DNA of 64,000 nucleotides from Lacisediminihabitans sp040549525 (GTDB lineage: Bacteria; Actinomycetota; Actinomycetes; Actinomycetales; Microbacteriaceae): positions 354,180-418,179 of the forward strand of contig NZ_JBEPTM010000003.1 in NCBI RefSeq assembly GCF_040549525.1, read 5' to 3'. Positions within the stretch are counted from its first letter, which is position 1. The number at the start of each line of letters is the position of its first letter. Of this stretch, positions 7,987 through 17,071 are shown piece after piece. The notes under the pieces were generated by a model that made no database searches, was not told the origin of the DNA, and saw nothing but the letters and a program-made list of their open reading frames with translations. Position numbers and translations under genes: made by a program.

Positions 7987-10026
7987 TCAGGCGCCGAGCA
8001 GGCCCCGGCGCTTCAGCAGAGGCTCGATCACGGCATCGCGACCGCGGAAGTCGCGGTAGGCCTCGAGCGGATCCTTCGATCCGCCGACACCGAGCAGCCG
8101 GTCGCGGAAGCGGTCGCCGTTCGCCCGCGTGAGTCCGCCGTTCTCGGTGAACCAGTCGACGGTGTCGGCATCCAGCACCTCGCTCCAGATGTAGGAGTAG
8201 TAACCCGCGTCGTAGCCGCCGGAGAAGGTGTGGGCGAAGTACGCGCTCGAATACCGGGTGGGTACGGCCGGGTTGTCGAGACCCGCGGCCGCGAGAGCCT
8301 CGGCCTCGAACTCGGCGACATCGTCGACGGTATCGTCCGCCGAGAGTCGGTGCCAGGCCTGGTCGAGCATCGCCGCGGCGAGATACTCGCTGGTCTTGAA
8401 ACCCTCGTTGAAGGCGGACGACGCCTGGATCTTCTCCACGAACGCCGCAGGCATCGGCTCACCGGTCTGGTAGTGCACGGCGTAGTTCGCCAGGATCTCG
8501 GGCCAGAGCATCCACATCTCGTTCACCTGGCTCGGGAACTCCACGAAGTCGCGGAACACGTTGGTACCGGCGAACTTGGGGTAGGTCACCCGCGCGAACA
8601 ACCCGTGAAGGGCGTGCCCGAACTCGTGGAAGAAGGTGTTCACCTCGTCGTAGGTGAGCAGGGTGGGTTCTCCCGCGGCGGGTTTCGGAACGTTGAGGTT
8701 GTTCACCACTGTCACCGGCTGGTCGAGCAGGGCATTCTGGGAGATGAGCGGGTTCATCCACGCGCCGCCGCGCTTCGAGTCGCGGGTGTAGAGGTCGAGC
8801 ACGTACAGACCCACGGGGGTGCCGTCGTCGTTGTGCACCTCGAAGACGCGGGCGTCCGGATGGTACGCCTGGAGGTCTTCTCGCTCGGTGAAGGTCACCC
8901 CGTAGACCTGGTTCGCGGCGAAGAACACGCCGTCCTGCAGCACCCGCTCGGCTTCGAAGTAGGGACGCATCTGCGCGGTGTCCACGTCGTACGTGGCGAT
9001 ACGCACCTTCTCGGTGTAGAACGCCCAGTCGGCGGCCGTGATCGGCGCGCCATCCGTCACCTGGAGCTGCAGGTCGTCCTGCTCGGCGCGGGCGTTGCGG
9101 GCCGCAACGGGCGCGAGTCGTCCGAGCATCGCGGCGACGGCCTCGGGGGTCTTCGCGGTCTCGTCGGCGGTCACGTAGGCGGCGTGGTTTCCGAAGCCGA
9201 GCAGTCTCGCCCGCTGGGCACGCAGGTGGGTGATCTCGAGCACCAGCTCGCGGTTGTCGTTGGCACCTAGGCGGCTGCCGCGCGCGCGGGAGGCTTCCAT
9301 GATCCGCGCCCGCACGGCCGGCTTGGTGAGGGCATCGAGGTAGGGATGACCGGTCGGCAGCACCAGGGTGACGAGGTACTTGCCCTCGAGGCCGCGGTCC
9401 TTTGCGGCTTCCGCTGCCGCGGAGATCTCGCCGGCCTCGAGGCCATCGAGGTCTGCGAGATCGTCGATCACGACGGCCAGCTCGTTGGTGTCGGCCAAGA
9501 GATTCTTCTCGAAGCGGGTCGTGAGGGTCGAGAGCTTCTGATTGAACTCGCGCAGCTTCGCCTTCTCGGCCTCGTCGAGCCCGGCACCGGCAAGGGTGAA
9601 CTCGGCGTAGTACCGCTCCACCAGGTACCGGGATTCGGGGTCGAGATCGAGCTGCTCGAGTTGGTCGTGCAGGGTCTTGATGCGCCAGTACAGCTGCGCA
9701 TCCAGCCTGATGGCGTCGGAGTGGGCCGCGAGCAGGGGAGCGATCTCTTCTTCGAGGTCGTTCGTGAAGTCGGTGCTGTCGGCCGAACTCTTGTTGAAGA
9801 AGACCGTTGCGACGCGTTCGAGGGTCTGGCCGGACTTCTCGAGGGCGATCATCGTGTTCTCGAATGTCGGCATGTCGCGGCGACTGGTGATGGCGGAGAT
9901 CTCGGCGAGCTGCTCCTCGAAGCCGCGCTCGAAGGCCGGGCGGTAGTGGTCATCGGTGATGTCCGCGAAGGGCGGGAGACCGTAGGGGAGGGTGCTGGGC
10001 GCGAAGAAGGGATTCTGTTCAACCAT
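7987..10026 (-). CDS. dcp: M3-family metallopeptidase (oligopeptidase/peptidyl-dipeptidase Dcp type)
   Basis: Zinc metallopeptidase of family M3, 679 residues, matching the usual length of about 680. The metal site is FFHEFGHALHG (HExxH) at about residues 462-472, with the third ligand Glu in NEMWMLWPEI-like sequence (FPSQVNEMW). The C-terminal motif SYIWSEVLDADTVDWF and YDAGYYSY form the conserved substrate region. No signal peptide is visible, so it is cytosolic and probably cleaves short peptides left by proteases such as Clp. It is divergent from a wHTH regulator, with a 14-bp direct repeat array between them. Confidence 0.93.
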   Translation of the reverse strand: MVEQNPFFAPSTLPYGLPPFADITDDHYRPAFERGFEEQLAEISAITSRRDMPTFENTMIALEKSGQTLERVATVFFNKSSADSTDFTNDLEEEIAPLLAAHSDAIRLDAQLYWRIKTLHDQLEQLDLDPESRYLVERYYAEFTLAGAGLDEAEKAKLREFNQKLSTLTTRFEKNLLADTNELAVVIDDLADLDGLEAGEISAAAEAAKDRGLEGKYLVTLVLPTGHPYLDALTKPAVRARIMEASRARGSRLGANDNRELVLEITHLRAQRARLLGFGNHAAYVTADETAKTPEAVAAMLGRLAPVAARNARAEQDDLQLQVTDGAPITAADWAFYTEKVRIATYDVDTAQMRPYFEAERVLQDGVFFAANQVYGVTFTEREDLQAYHPDARVFEVHNDDGTPVGLYVLDLYTRDSKRGGAWMNPLISQNALLDQPVTVVNNLNVPKPAAGEPTLLTYDEVNTFFHEFGHALHGLFARVTYPKFAGTNVFRDFVEFPSQVNEMWMLWPEILANYAVHYQTGEPMPAAFVEKIQASSAFNEGFKTSEYLAAAMLDQAWHRLSADDTVDDVAEFEAEALAAAGLDNPAVPTRYSSAYFAHTFSGGYDAGYYSYIWSEVLDADTVDWFTENGGLTRANGDRFRDRLLGVGGSKDPLEAYRDFRGRDAVIEPLLKRRGLLGA

Positions 10027-10049
10027 GCCTCCAGCCTAGGGTGGCGGAG

Positions 10050-10109
10050 TGCAAAGGAACAATTGCAAAGAAACTCTTGCAAAGAAAGTCTTGCAAAGAA
10101 AGCTTTGCA
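10050..10109. repeat. Four 14-bp direct repeats plus terminal inverted half, candidate operator array
   Basis: Copies of TGCAAAGAAANYCT begin at 10050, 10064, 10078 and 10092, with exact 14-bp spacing; a partial TGCA follows at 10106. The outer ends are inverted (AGTGCAAAG at 10049 and CTTTGCACT at 10103). The array fills the 99-bp gap between divergent M3 peptidase and regulator genes. AT-richness contrasts with the high-GC surroundings. It is probably a multi-site regulator binding region. Confidence 0.75.
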
Positions 10110-10125
10110 CTGGTAACTTCTCCCC

Positions 10126-10743
10126 ATGGACGAACACGAACAGGAGCGGAGCATCCCCGAGCGGCGGGAGATCGACCTCGACTCGCTCAAGGGACTCGCT
10201 CATCCCTTGAGGGTGCGAATCGTCGACGTGCTGTCGACCCACGGCAGCCTCACCGCGAGTGGGCTGGCCGAGCGTTTAGGGGAGTCGAGCGGTGCGACCA
10301 GCTACCACCTTCGCCAGCTCGAGCGGCATGGTTTCGTGCGTGAGGTCACGGGCAAGGGCACCGGTCGGGAGCGTTGGTGGGAGCGGGTGCCCGGAGGCAT
10401 CACGATCTCGGACCGTGCCATCACCGACACGCCCACCGGGCGTGCGGCCTCGAGCCTGGTGCTCACGCAGTGGGAGCGCAATCGGTCGCAACTGGTGCTC
10501 GACTTCGCCCACCGCGGCTGGGAGGTCCTTCCACACGAATGGACCGATCCGACCGTCTTCAGCTCCTCGAACCTGCGGCTCACCGCGGACCAGCTGGCGG
10601 AGGTCAGCGGCGCAATAGAGCGATGTCTCGAGGACATCGTCGAGAGATTCCGCGGAAAGGATGCGCCGGGCGCACGCCCCGTGCTCATCCACTTCGATGC
10701 TTTCCCGATCGTCGACGGTGTGGCAACACCACCGGAAGACTGA
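10126..10743 (+). CDS. ArsR-like winged-HTH transcriptional regulator
   Basis: Protein of 205 residues with an N-terminal winged helix-turn-helix (about residues 17-85): SLKGLAHPLRVRIVDVL, then LTASGLAERLGESSGATSYH and LRQLERHGFVREV. This matches the ArsR/HTH_20 class. No clustered Cys ligands are seen, so a metal-sensing role is not supported. The C-terminal 110 residues are of the type found in related regulators of unknown ligand. It faces the M3 peptidase gene across the 14-bp repeat array and probably binds there. A small gene with a strong ribosome site follows 67 bp downstream. Confidence 0.85.
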   Translation: MDEHEQERSIPERREIDLDSLKGLAHPLRVRIVDVLSTHGSLTASGLAERLGESSGATSYHLRQLERHGFVREVTGKGTGRERWWERVPGGITISDRAITDTPTGRAASSLVLTQWERNRSQLVLDFAHRGWEVLPHEWTDPTVFSSSNLRLTADQLAEVSGAIERCLEDIVERFRGKDAPGARPVLIHFDAFPIVDGVATPPED

Positions 10744-10810
10744 CCGGATTTCGGCCCCGAAAATGTCGGTGGCCGAGCCTAGATTTGCTCTGACGAGGAG
10801 GTGAAAAACA

Positions 10811-11059
10811 ATGACATCAGCAGTCGCACTCCAGCACTCCAGCGCGCTTCCCTCCGCCCGTCGCGGCTCTCGCCGCGCGCAGCCCCGAGGCTTCGACCGG
10901 TTCGTGATCCGGGTCAGCGTGGCGATGCTCCGGTGGGCGCGCACACGCGCGGACCGCTCGATCGTGCCCCATGACGAGGCCGTGCTGCGAAACCGCAACG
11001 CCCTCGATCGCGACGCGCGCGAGACGGCGTCCCCGCTCGGCCCGATTCGACTCGTCTAG
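10811..11059 (+). CDS. Small basic hypothetical protein
   Basis: Protein of 82 residues, strongly basic in the first 60 (RRGSRRAQPRGF, RWARTRADRS). A moderately hydrophobic segment FVIRVSVAMLRWAR is amphipathic rather than a clear membrane helix. GAGGAGGTG 9 bp upstream of ATG is an excellent ribosome site, which makes this a convincing small gene. It lies just after the wHTH regulator in the same direction. No family recognised; function unknown. Confidence 0.7.
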   Translation: MTSAVALQHSSALPSARRGSRRAQPRGFDRFVIRVSVAMLRWARTRADRSIVPHDEAVLRNRNALDRDARETASPLGPIRLV

Positions 11060-11149
11060 GAGCGACGCCCCCGCACAGCGACTTCTCCGCCGAGAGCCGG
11101 TCTCGTCCTGGGAGCCGAGCCCCTGTTGGCCGCGTTCGCCCGCCGAGGA

Positions 11150-11377
11150 TCAGTCCGTCGACGCGACGATGAAGACCTCGCCACCGGAATAGCGGATGAC
11201 CGTGCCATCATCGAGCTCGACGACGGGGTTTCCCTCCAGCCAGGTGAGCGTCCAGCGCAGCAGGCTGGTGTCGATCCCTTCGAGGTCGGCCTCGATCGAC
11301 GTCACGGCGTCGATGACGAGTTGGGGGAGGCGGGCCGGTGCCTCGGCACCGACCGCCCAGCGAGTTCCCATCTGCAT
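11150..11377 (-). CDS. Small hypothetical protein downstream of valS
   Basis: Protein of 75 residues beginning MQMGTRWAVG and ending EVFIVASTD, mixed alpha/beta and acidic, without membrane segments. Its start lies 2 bp after the valS stop on the same strand, so it is translated from the valS mRNA. An alternative start is ATG 11371. No family recognised. The 90 bp between it and the preceding small gene holds no further gene. Confidence 0.7.
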   Translation of the reverse strand: MQMGTRWAVGAEAPARLPQLVIDAVTSIEADLEGIDTSLLRWTLTWLEGNPVVELDDGTVIRYSGGEVFIVASTD

Positions 11378-11379
11378 GA

Positions 11380-13956
11380 TCAGTTCTCCACAAGTGTCGG
11401 GGTGAGCACGACATCGCTCACCGTGATCTCGGCTGCCTCGACGAAGTCGATGGTGGCGATGCGTCCCACGTCGCGAAGATCGTCGAGGGCGAGTTGTAGC
11501 GTGGCCGGCCCGCTGATGGTGGCGGAGGTGACATCCGCCTTCTGCGATGCCTTCGCATCGGTCTTCGCGCGTCGGATGCCGATGAGCGCCTCGCCGACGA
11601 GGGCCAGGAGCCCGGTGGGCGTGGCTTCGGTCGGCGCGGTTGGCCACTCGGAGACATGCACCGAGCCGTCGTGGGTCCACGACCACACCTCTTCGGTGGC
11701 GAAGGGGATGAACGGTGCGAACAGTCTCAGCATCACCTCGAGTGCCGAGCGAAGCGCGGTGACGGCGGAGGCCTGGCCTTCCGGCGAGTCGGTCGAGTAG
11801 ACCCGTTCCTTCACGAGCTCGAGGTAGTCGTCACAGAAGGTCCAGAAGAACTTCTCGGTCACCTCGAGGGCCTTGGCGTGGTCGAAAGCGTCGAAGGCCG
11901 CGGTCGCCGTCGCCACGACAGTCGAGAGCTCGGCGAGCATGTCGATGTCGAGGGGGTGCGTGACCGAGTCGGTGAGGCCCTCCGCGGGTGCCGGGAAGCC
12001 ATAGACGAACTTGGCGGCATTCAGCACCTTGATCGCCAGGCGTCGACCGATCTTGATCTGCTTGGGGTTCTGCGGATCGAAAGCCGCGTCAGTGCCCAGC
12101 CGGCTCGATGCGGCCCAGTAGCGCACCGCATCCGATCCGTGCTCGTCGAGCATGCCGGAGGGGGTCACGACGTTGCCCTTTGACTTCGACATCTTCTTGC
12201 GGTCGGGGTCCACGATGAAGCCGGAGATCCCGGCGTTCTTCCACGGCACGCTGTGGTTCTCGAGCTCCGCGCGCAGCATGGTGGAGAACAGCCAGGTGCG
12301 GATGATGTCCTGGCCCTGGCTGCGCAGCGAGTAGGGGAACACGAGGTCGAAGAGCTCGGGATCCCGTTCCCAGCCGCCCGCGATCTGCGGCGTGAGGGAG
12401 GAGGTGGCCCAGGTGTCCATGATGTCGACCTCGCCGATGAAGCCTCCGGGGACGCCGCGCTGGCTCTCGTCGAATCCGGGGGCGGGGGCGGATGCCGGGT
12501 CGACCGGCAGCGCGTCTTCGCCGGGAACGATCACGGCACCCTTCTCGCCCTCGGCATCCAGCTCGTACCAGACCGGGATCGGCACGCCGAAGAAGCGCTG
12601 GCGGGAGATGAGCCAGTCGCCAGTGAGGCCGTTGACCCAGTTGTCGTAACGCACCCGCATGAAGTCGGGCACGAAGTTGACCTCCTGGCCGCGCTCAAGC
12701 ATGGTGTCGCGCAGCGTCTCGTCTCGAGCACCGTTGCGGATGTACCACTGCCGGGTCGACACGATCTCGAGGGGCTTGTCACCCTTCTCGAAGAACTTGA
12801 CCTGGTGCATGATCGGCTTCGGGTCGCCGATCATCTCGCCGCTGGCCCTCAGCAGCTCCACGCTCTTCGCCTTGGCGCTGAAGACCGTCTTGCCGGCCAG
12901 CTCTGCGTAGGCCGCGAGCGCACCCTCGCCCATGATCGCCTCCGGCGCCTCCGCCACAATGCGTCCGTCGCGACCGATGATCGTGCGGTTGGGAAGGTCG
13001 AGTTCGCGCCACCACACGACGTCGGTCACGTCTCCGAAGGTGCAGACCATCGCGATGCCCGATCCCTTGTCTTTCTGGGCGAGGTGGTGGGCGCGCACGG
13101 GCACCTCGACGCCGAACAGGGGAGTCTTCACGGTGGTGCCGAACAGGTGCTGGTAGCGCTCGTCATCCGGATGTGCCACCAGCGCCACGCAGGCCGCGAG
13201 GAGCTCGGGGCGTGTGGTCTCGATGAAGACCTCGGTGTCCGCGGCGTGGAAGGCGAGGCGATGGTACGCCGCCGGCTGCTCCTTGTCTTCGAGCTCGGCC
13301 TGGGCTACGGCGGTTCGGAACGTCACGTCCCACAGGGTCGGGGCATCCGCCTGGTAGGCCTCGCCGCGGGCCAGGTTGCGCAGGAACGCGCGCTGCGCGG
13401 CGGTCTGGGCCTCGTCGCCGATGGTGCGGTAGCTCTGGGTCCAGTCCACGCTGAGTCCCAGCTTGCGCCAGACGTCCTCGAACTGCGTCTCGTCCTCTGC
13501 GGTCAGTCTCTCGCACAGTTCGATGAAGTTGCGTCGCGCGATCGGCAGCTGGTCTGCGGCCTTGGATGACGCGTTCTCTCCGCCTTCGAGCGGCGGGGTG
13601 AACCCGGAATCGTAGGGCAGCGTCGGGTCGCAACGCACACCGTAATAGTTCTGCACGCGGCGCTCGGTGGGCAGGCCGTTGTCATCCCAGCCCATCGGGT
13701 AGAAGAGATTCTTGCCCCGCATGCGCTGGTAGCGCGCGATGAGGTCCATGTGCGTGTAGCTGAAGACGTGCCCGATATGCAGGCTCCCGGATGCCGTTGG
13801 CGGCGGGGTATCGATGGAGAAGACGTTGTCTTTGGTCGCGTTGGCCCGGTCGAACCGGTGAGTGCCGGCGGACTCCCAGGCGGCATCCCACTTCGCTTCG
13901 AGCCCTTCGAGGGCGGGCTTGTCGGGAATCTGATCAGCACGGTTGGCGGACGCCAT
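11380..13956 (-). CDS. valS: Valyl-tRNA synthetase
   Basis: Class I aminoacyl-tRNA synthetase, 858 residues, charging tRNA-Val. Signature HIGH is present as GSLHIGHVFSYTH near residue 50 and KMSKS as KKMSKSKGN near residue 580. The editing (CP1) domain lies between them (ETTRPELLAACVALVAHPDD). The C-terminal anticodon-binding domain includes KEFWTFCDDYLELVKERVY-like sequence. Start 13956 (MASANRADQ) is preceded by GGAG; the open frame extends 23 codons upstream without similarity. A small gene follows 2 bp after the stop. Confidence 0.97.
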   Translation of the reverse strand: MASANRADQIPDKPALEGLEAKWDAAWESAGTHRFDRANATKDNVFSIDTPPPTASGSLHIGHVFSYTHMDLIARYQRMRGKNLFYPMGWDDNGLPTERRVQNYYGVRCDPTLPYDSGFTPPLEGGENASSKAADQLPIARRNFIELCERLTAEDETQFEDVWRKLGLSVDWTQSYRTIGDEAQTAAQRAFLRNLARGEAYQADAPTLWDVTFRTAVAQAELEDKEQPAAYHRLAFHAADTEVFIETTRPELLAACVALVAHPDDERYQHLFGTTVKTPLFGVEVPVRAHHLAQKDKGSGIAMVCTFGDVTDVVWWRELDLPNRTIIGRDGRIVAEAPEAIMGEGALAAYAELAGKTVFSAKAKSVELLRASGEMIGDPKPIMHQVKFFEKGDKPLEIVSTRQWYIRNGARDETLRDTMLERGQEVNFVPDFMRVRYDNWVNGLTGDWLISRQRFFGVPIPVWYELDAEGEKGAVIVPGEDALPVDPASAPAPGFDESQRGVPGGFIGEVDIMDTWATSSLTPQIAGGWERDPELFDLVFPYSLRSQGQDIIRTWLFSTMLRAELENHSVPWKNAGISGFIVDPDRKKMSKSKGNVVTPSGMLDEHGSDAVRYWAASSRLGTDAAFDPQNPKQIKIGRRLAIKVLNAAKFVYGFPAPAEGLTDSVTHPLDIDMLAELSTVVATATAAFDAFDHAKALEVTEKFFWTFCDDYLELVKERVYSTDSPEGQASAVTALRSALEVMLRLFAPFIPFATEEVWSWTHDGSVHVSEWPTAPTEATPTGLLALVGEALIGIRRAKTDAKASQKADVTSATISGPATLQLALDDLRDVGRIATIDFVEAAEITVSDVVLTPTLVEN

Positions 13957-14153
13957 GTCGTTCTCCGGTTCGATATATGCGGCACCGAGTCGGTGAAGAG
14001 GTGCCTGAGTGTGTGAGTGAGGCAATTCTACAGGCGGCTCACCAGGCGGCGGCCATCGCGAGCCGGTGGCGCCTGCCCGGTGCTGGGCCGGGCCGGGCAG
14101 GGCCGGGCCGAAAGACCCTCGACTTGCGGGAACGCCGGGAATAGCCTTCCGCC

Positions 14154-15386
14154 ATGAGCATCGACCTCGATTCCATCTACCGCGATGTGCACTCCCATCC
14201 CGAACTCAGCCACGCAGAGCACCGGACGGCGACAGTCGTGGCCACTCACCTCGCTCGCATGGGACTGGCGGTGACCACCGGTGTCGGAGTGACCGGCGTT
14301 GTCGGCGTACTGGAGAACGGCGAGGGACCCGTCGTGCATCTGCGCGCCGACATGGATGCCCTCCCGGTTCGCGAGGAGACGGGCCTCGACTATGCGAGCA
14401 CCGCGACCGTGGTCGATGGCTCGGGCTCCGAGGTCCCCGTGATGCACGCCTGCGGGCACGACATGCATGTCACCTGCCTTCTCGGCGCGGTCGAGCAGCT
14501 CGTGCAGCGTCGCGTGGAGTGGTCGGGCACCCTCGTCGCCGTGTTCCAGCCGGCGGAGGAGACCCTCGCCGGAGCTCTCTCGATGGTCTCGGACGACTAT
14601 GTCGGTCGCTTTCCGCGGGCCAGCGTGGTGCTCGGACAACACGTCGTTCCCCTCCCGGTGGGAATCGTGGCCCTCCACGCCGGCCCGACCATGGCCGGCA
14701 CCGACAGCCTCGAGATCGTGTTCACCGGCGTGGGCGGACACGGGTCACGACCGCACACCACTATCGACCCGGTGGTCGCGGCCTCCGCGGCGGTGCTGCG
14801 CCTGCAGACGATCGTGTCTCGAGAGTGCGACCCTGCCGAACTCGCCGTCGTCACCGTCGGCAGCTTTCACGCGGGCTCCAAGAGCAACATCATTCCGGCG
14901 ACTGCGACCCTCGGCGTCAACGTGCGTACGGTGACGACCGAATCGCGCACCCGGGTGCTCGATTCCATCGAGCGGATGGTCAACGCCGAGGCATCCGCGT
15001 CGGGCATGCGCGTCGAGCCCGTGATCACGGTGGTCGAGCGGGGGCCAGCGACGGTGAACGATTCGGCCGGCACCGAACGCCTGCGGCGGCGGTTCATCTC
15101 AGAGTTCGGAGACGCGGCGGTGATCGATCCCGGCGTTCTCACCGGCAGCGAGGACGTGGGAGAACTGGCGAGGGCCGCGGGCGCGCCCCTCGTGTTCTGG
15201 TTCTTCGGCGGGGTCGACCCCGCTGTGTTCGCGGCGGCAGCCGCATCCGGCACTGTCGATCGCGACATCCCGGGGAATCACTCGCCGCTCTTCGCCCCGG
15301 TGCCCGAACCGACGATCGCGAACGGGGTGCGAAACCTCACCGTCGCCGCGCTCGAATGGTTCAGCCCCGTGGTCAGCCCAGCCTGA
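14154..15386 (+). CDS. M20-family amidohydrolase/peptidase
   Basis: Zinc-dependent amidohydrolase of peptidase family M20 (HipO/IAA-amino acid hydrolase type), 410 residues. Metal ligands are visible in HLRADMDALPV (about residue 65), HACGHDMH (about residues 101-108) and QPAEETLAGA (about residue 127). A lid/dimerisation domain follows (GVGGHGSRPHTTIDPV). Members hydrolyse N-acyl amino acids; substrate here unknown. It converges on the glucosidase gene and overlaps its 3' end by 14 bp. Confidence 0.9.
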   Translation: MSIDLDSIYRDVHSHPELSHAEHRTATVVATHLARMGLAVTTGVGVTGVVGVLENGEGPVVHLRADMDALPVREETGLDYASTATVVDGSGSEVPVMHACGHDMHVTCLLGAVEQLVQRRVEWSGTLVAVFQPAEETLAGALSMVSDDYVGRFPRASVVLGQHVVPLPVGIVALHAGPTMAGTDSLEIVFTGVGGHGSRPHTTIDPVVAASAAVLRLQTIVSRECDPAELAVVTVGSFHAGSKSNIIPATATLGVNVRTVTTESRTRVLDSIERMVNAEASASGMRVEPVITVVERGPATVNDSAGTERLRRRFISEFGDAAVIDPGVLTGSEDVGELARAAGAPLVFWFFGGVDPAVFAAAAASGTVDRDIPGNHSPLFAPVPEPTIANGVRNLTVAALEWFSPVVSPA

Positions 15387-17019
15387 CGACCCGCGCCTCC
15401 CAGGGGCGCAGCTCTGCCGCCACATCCGTCACGTCCGGGTAGTTGCCGATCACCAGCTCACCCGCGACAGGCAGCGGCAGCTCGAGCACTTCCGAAGAGA
15501 AGTTGCCCACGACAAGAAAGGTCTCGCCGTCGAGCGAGCGGGTGAAGGCGTACAGGGTCGGATGCTCCGGCTCGAGCATCACGAAGTCGCCGAGCGCCAC
15601 GACCGGCGACTCGTGCCGCAGCGCGATGAGTCGTCGGTAGAACTCGAAGATCGACCGGGAGCCGGCGGCTCGATCCGCCGCGACGTTGATAGTGCTGTGA
15701 TTGGGTGTGATCTCGAGCCAGGGGGTGCCGGTCGTGAAGCCCGCGAGCGCCGTCGCATCCCACTGAACGGGCGTGCGCGCGTTGTCGCGGCTGCGGAAGG
15801 CGAGCGAGGCGAGCACCTCGGCGGGGGAGGCTCCGGATGCCACTTCTTCGTCGTAGTAGTTGAGCGACTCGATGTCGTGGTACTGCTCGATGGTGGTGAA
15901 GCCGGCGTTCGTCATGCCGATCTCGTCACCCTGGTAGACGTAGGGCGTTCCGCGGTGCAGGTGAAGGATGGCGGCGAGCAGGGTGGCCGACTCGAACCGG
16001 AACTGCCCGTCATCGCCGAACCGGGAGACGGATCGCGGCTGGTCGTGGTTGCCGAAGTAGAGGCTGTTCCAGCCCGATTCGGCGAGACCGGACTGCCAAC
16101 GCCCGAGAGAACGCTTGAGATCCACGAGCTCGAGCGGCACGTTGTCGAACTTCGTGCGCGGTCCGTGGTCGAGACCCACATGCTCGAATTGGAATACCAT
16201 GTCGAGCTCGAGCCGGTCGGAACTGGTGAACCGGATGGCGTCATCCACCGTCGCACCGGGTGTCTCGCCGACCGTGATGAGGTCGGCATCCCGCCCGGCG
16301 AAGACCTCGCGGTTCATCTCCTGCAGGTAGTCGTGCACCTGATCGCCCATCACGAAGCCGGGGCTGTCGCCCACGAGGTCGGACTGCACCTTCGCGATGA
16401 GGTTGATCACGTCCATGCGGAAGCCGTCGACGCCTCGGTCAAGCCACCAGTTCATCATCTCGTAGACGGCGGACCTCACCTCGCGGTTCTCCCAGTTGAG
16501 ATCGGGCTGCTTCACCGCGAAGAGGTGCAGGTAGTACTGGCCGGTCGCGGCGTCGAGTTTCCACGCCGGTCCGCCGAACATGCTGCGCCAGAGGTTGGGC
16601 TCGCGGCCGTCCACACCGTCGCGCCAGACGTACCAGTCGCGCTTCGGGTTGGTCAGTGAGCCACGGGACTCCTCGAACCAGGCGTGCTCGTCGCTCGTGT
16701 GGTTCACCACGAGGTCCATCACGATCTTGATGCCGCGGGCGTGCGCCTCGGCCAGCAGGAGGTCGAACTCCGCGAGCGACCCGAAGAGCGGGTCGATGTC
16801 CCGGTAGTCGCTGATGTCGTAGCCGTTGTCGGCCTGGGGAGAGCGGTAGATGGGGGAGAGCCACACGACATCCACGCCGAGCTCCTGGAGGTAGTCGAGC
16901 TTGCCGCGGATGCCGCCGAGGTCGCCGATACCGTCTCCGGTGGAGTCCGCGAAGCTGCGCGGGTAGATCTGGTAGACGACGGCGGAGGTCCACCAGGCCG
17001 GCGCGATATCGATGCTCAC
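15373..17019 (-). CDS. GH13 alpha-glucosidase / oligo-1,6-glucosidase
   Basis: Glycoside hydrolase family 13 enzyme, 548 residues. Conserved regions are seen in order: DLVVNHTSDEH (region I), GFRMDVINLI (region II, nucleophile Asp), ITVGETPG (region III, acid/base Glu) and FGNHDQPRSVS (region IV). QPDLNWENREVR is typical of the oligo-1,6-glucosidase/alpha-glucosidase group. No signal peptide, so it hydrolyses imported malto- or isomalto-oligosaccharides in the cytoplasm. No sugar transporter or regulator is adjacent. The exact linkage specificity cannot be decided from the sequence alone. Confidence 0.92.
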   Translation of the reverse strand: MSIDIAPAWWTSAVVYQIYPRSFADSTGDGIGDLGGIRGKLDYLQELGVDVVWLSPIYRSPQADNGYDISDYRDIDPLFGSLAEFDLLLAEAHARGIKIVMDLVVNHTSDEHAWFEESRGSLTNPKRDWYVWRDGVDGREPNLWRSMFGGPAWKLDAATGQYYLHLFAVKQPDLNWENREVRSAVYEMMNWWLDRGVDGFRMDVINLIAKVQSDLVGDSPGFVMGDQVHDYLQEMNREVFAGRDADLITVGETPGATVDDAIRFTSSDRLELDMVFQFEHVGLDHGPRTKFDNVPLELVDLKRSLGRWQSGLAESGWNSLYFGNHDQPRSVSRFGDDGQFRFESATLLAAILHLHRGTPYVYQGDEIGMTNAGFTTIEQYHDIESLNYYDEEVASGASPAEVLASLAFRSRDNARTPVQWDATALAGFTTGTPWLEITPNHSTINVAADRAAGSRSIFEFYRRLIALRHESPVVALGDFVMLEPEHPTLYAFTRSLDGETFLVVGNFSSEVLELPLPVAGELVIGNYPDVTDVAAELRPWEARVVRLG

Positions 17020-17071
17020 CCGATCAAGTCTTTCACGCGTGACCTCTGCGCCCGTGCGGGCGAGATTCCCG

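Noticed and set aside
10050..10109. 14-bp repeats considered as a plasmid-type iteron origin
   Set aside because: Only four copies, no replication gene nearby, and position between divergent genes fits an operator better.
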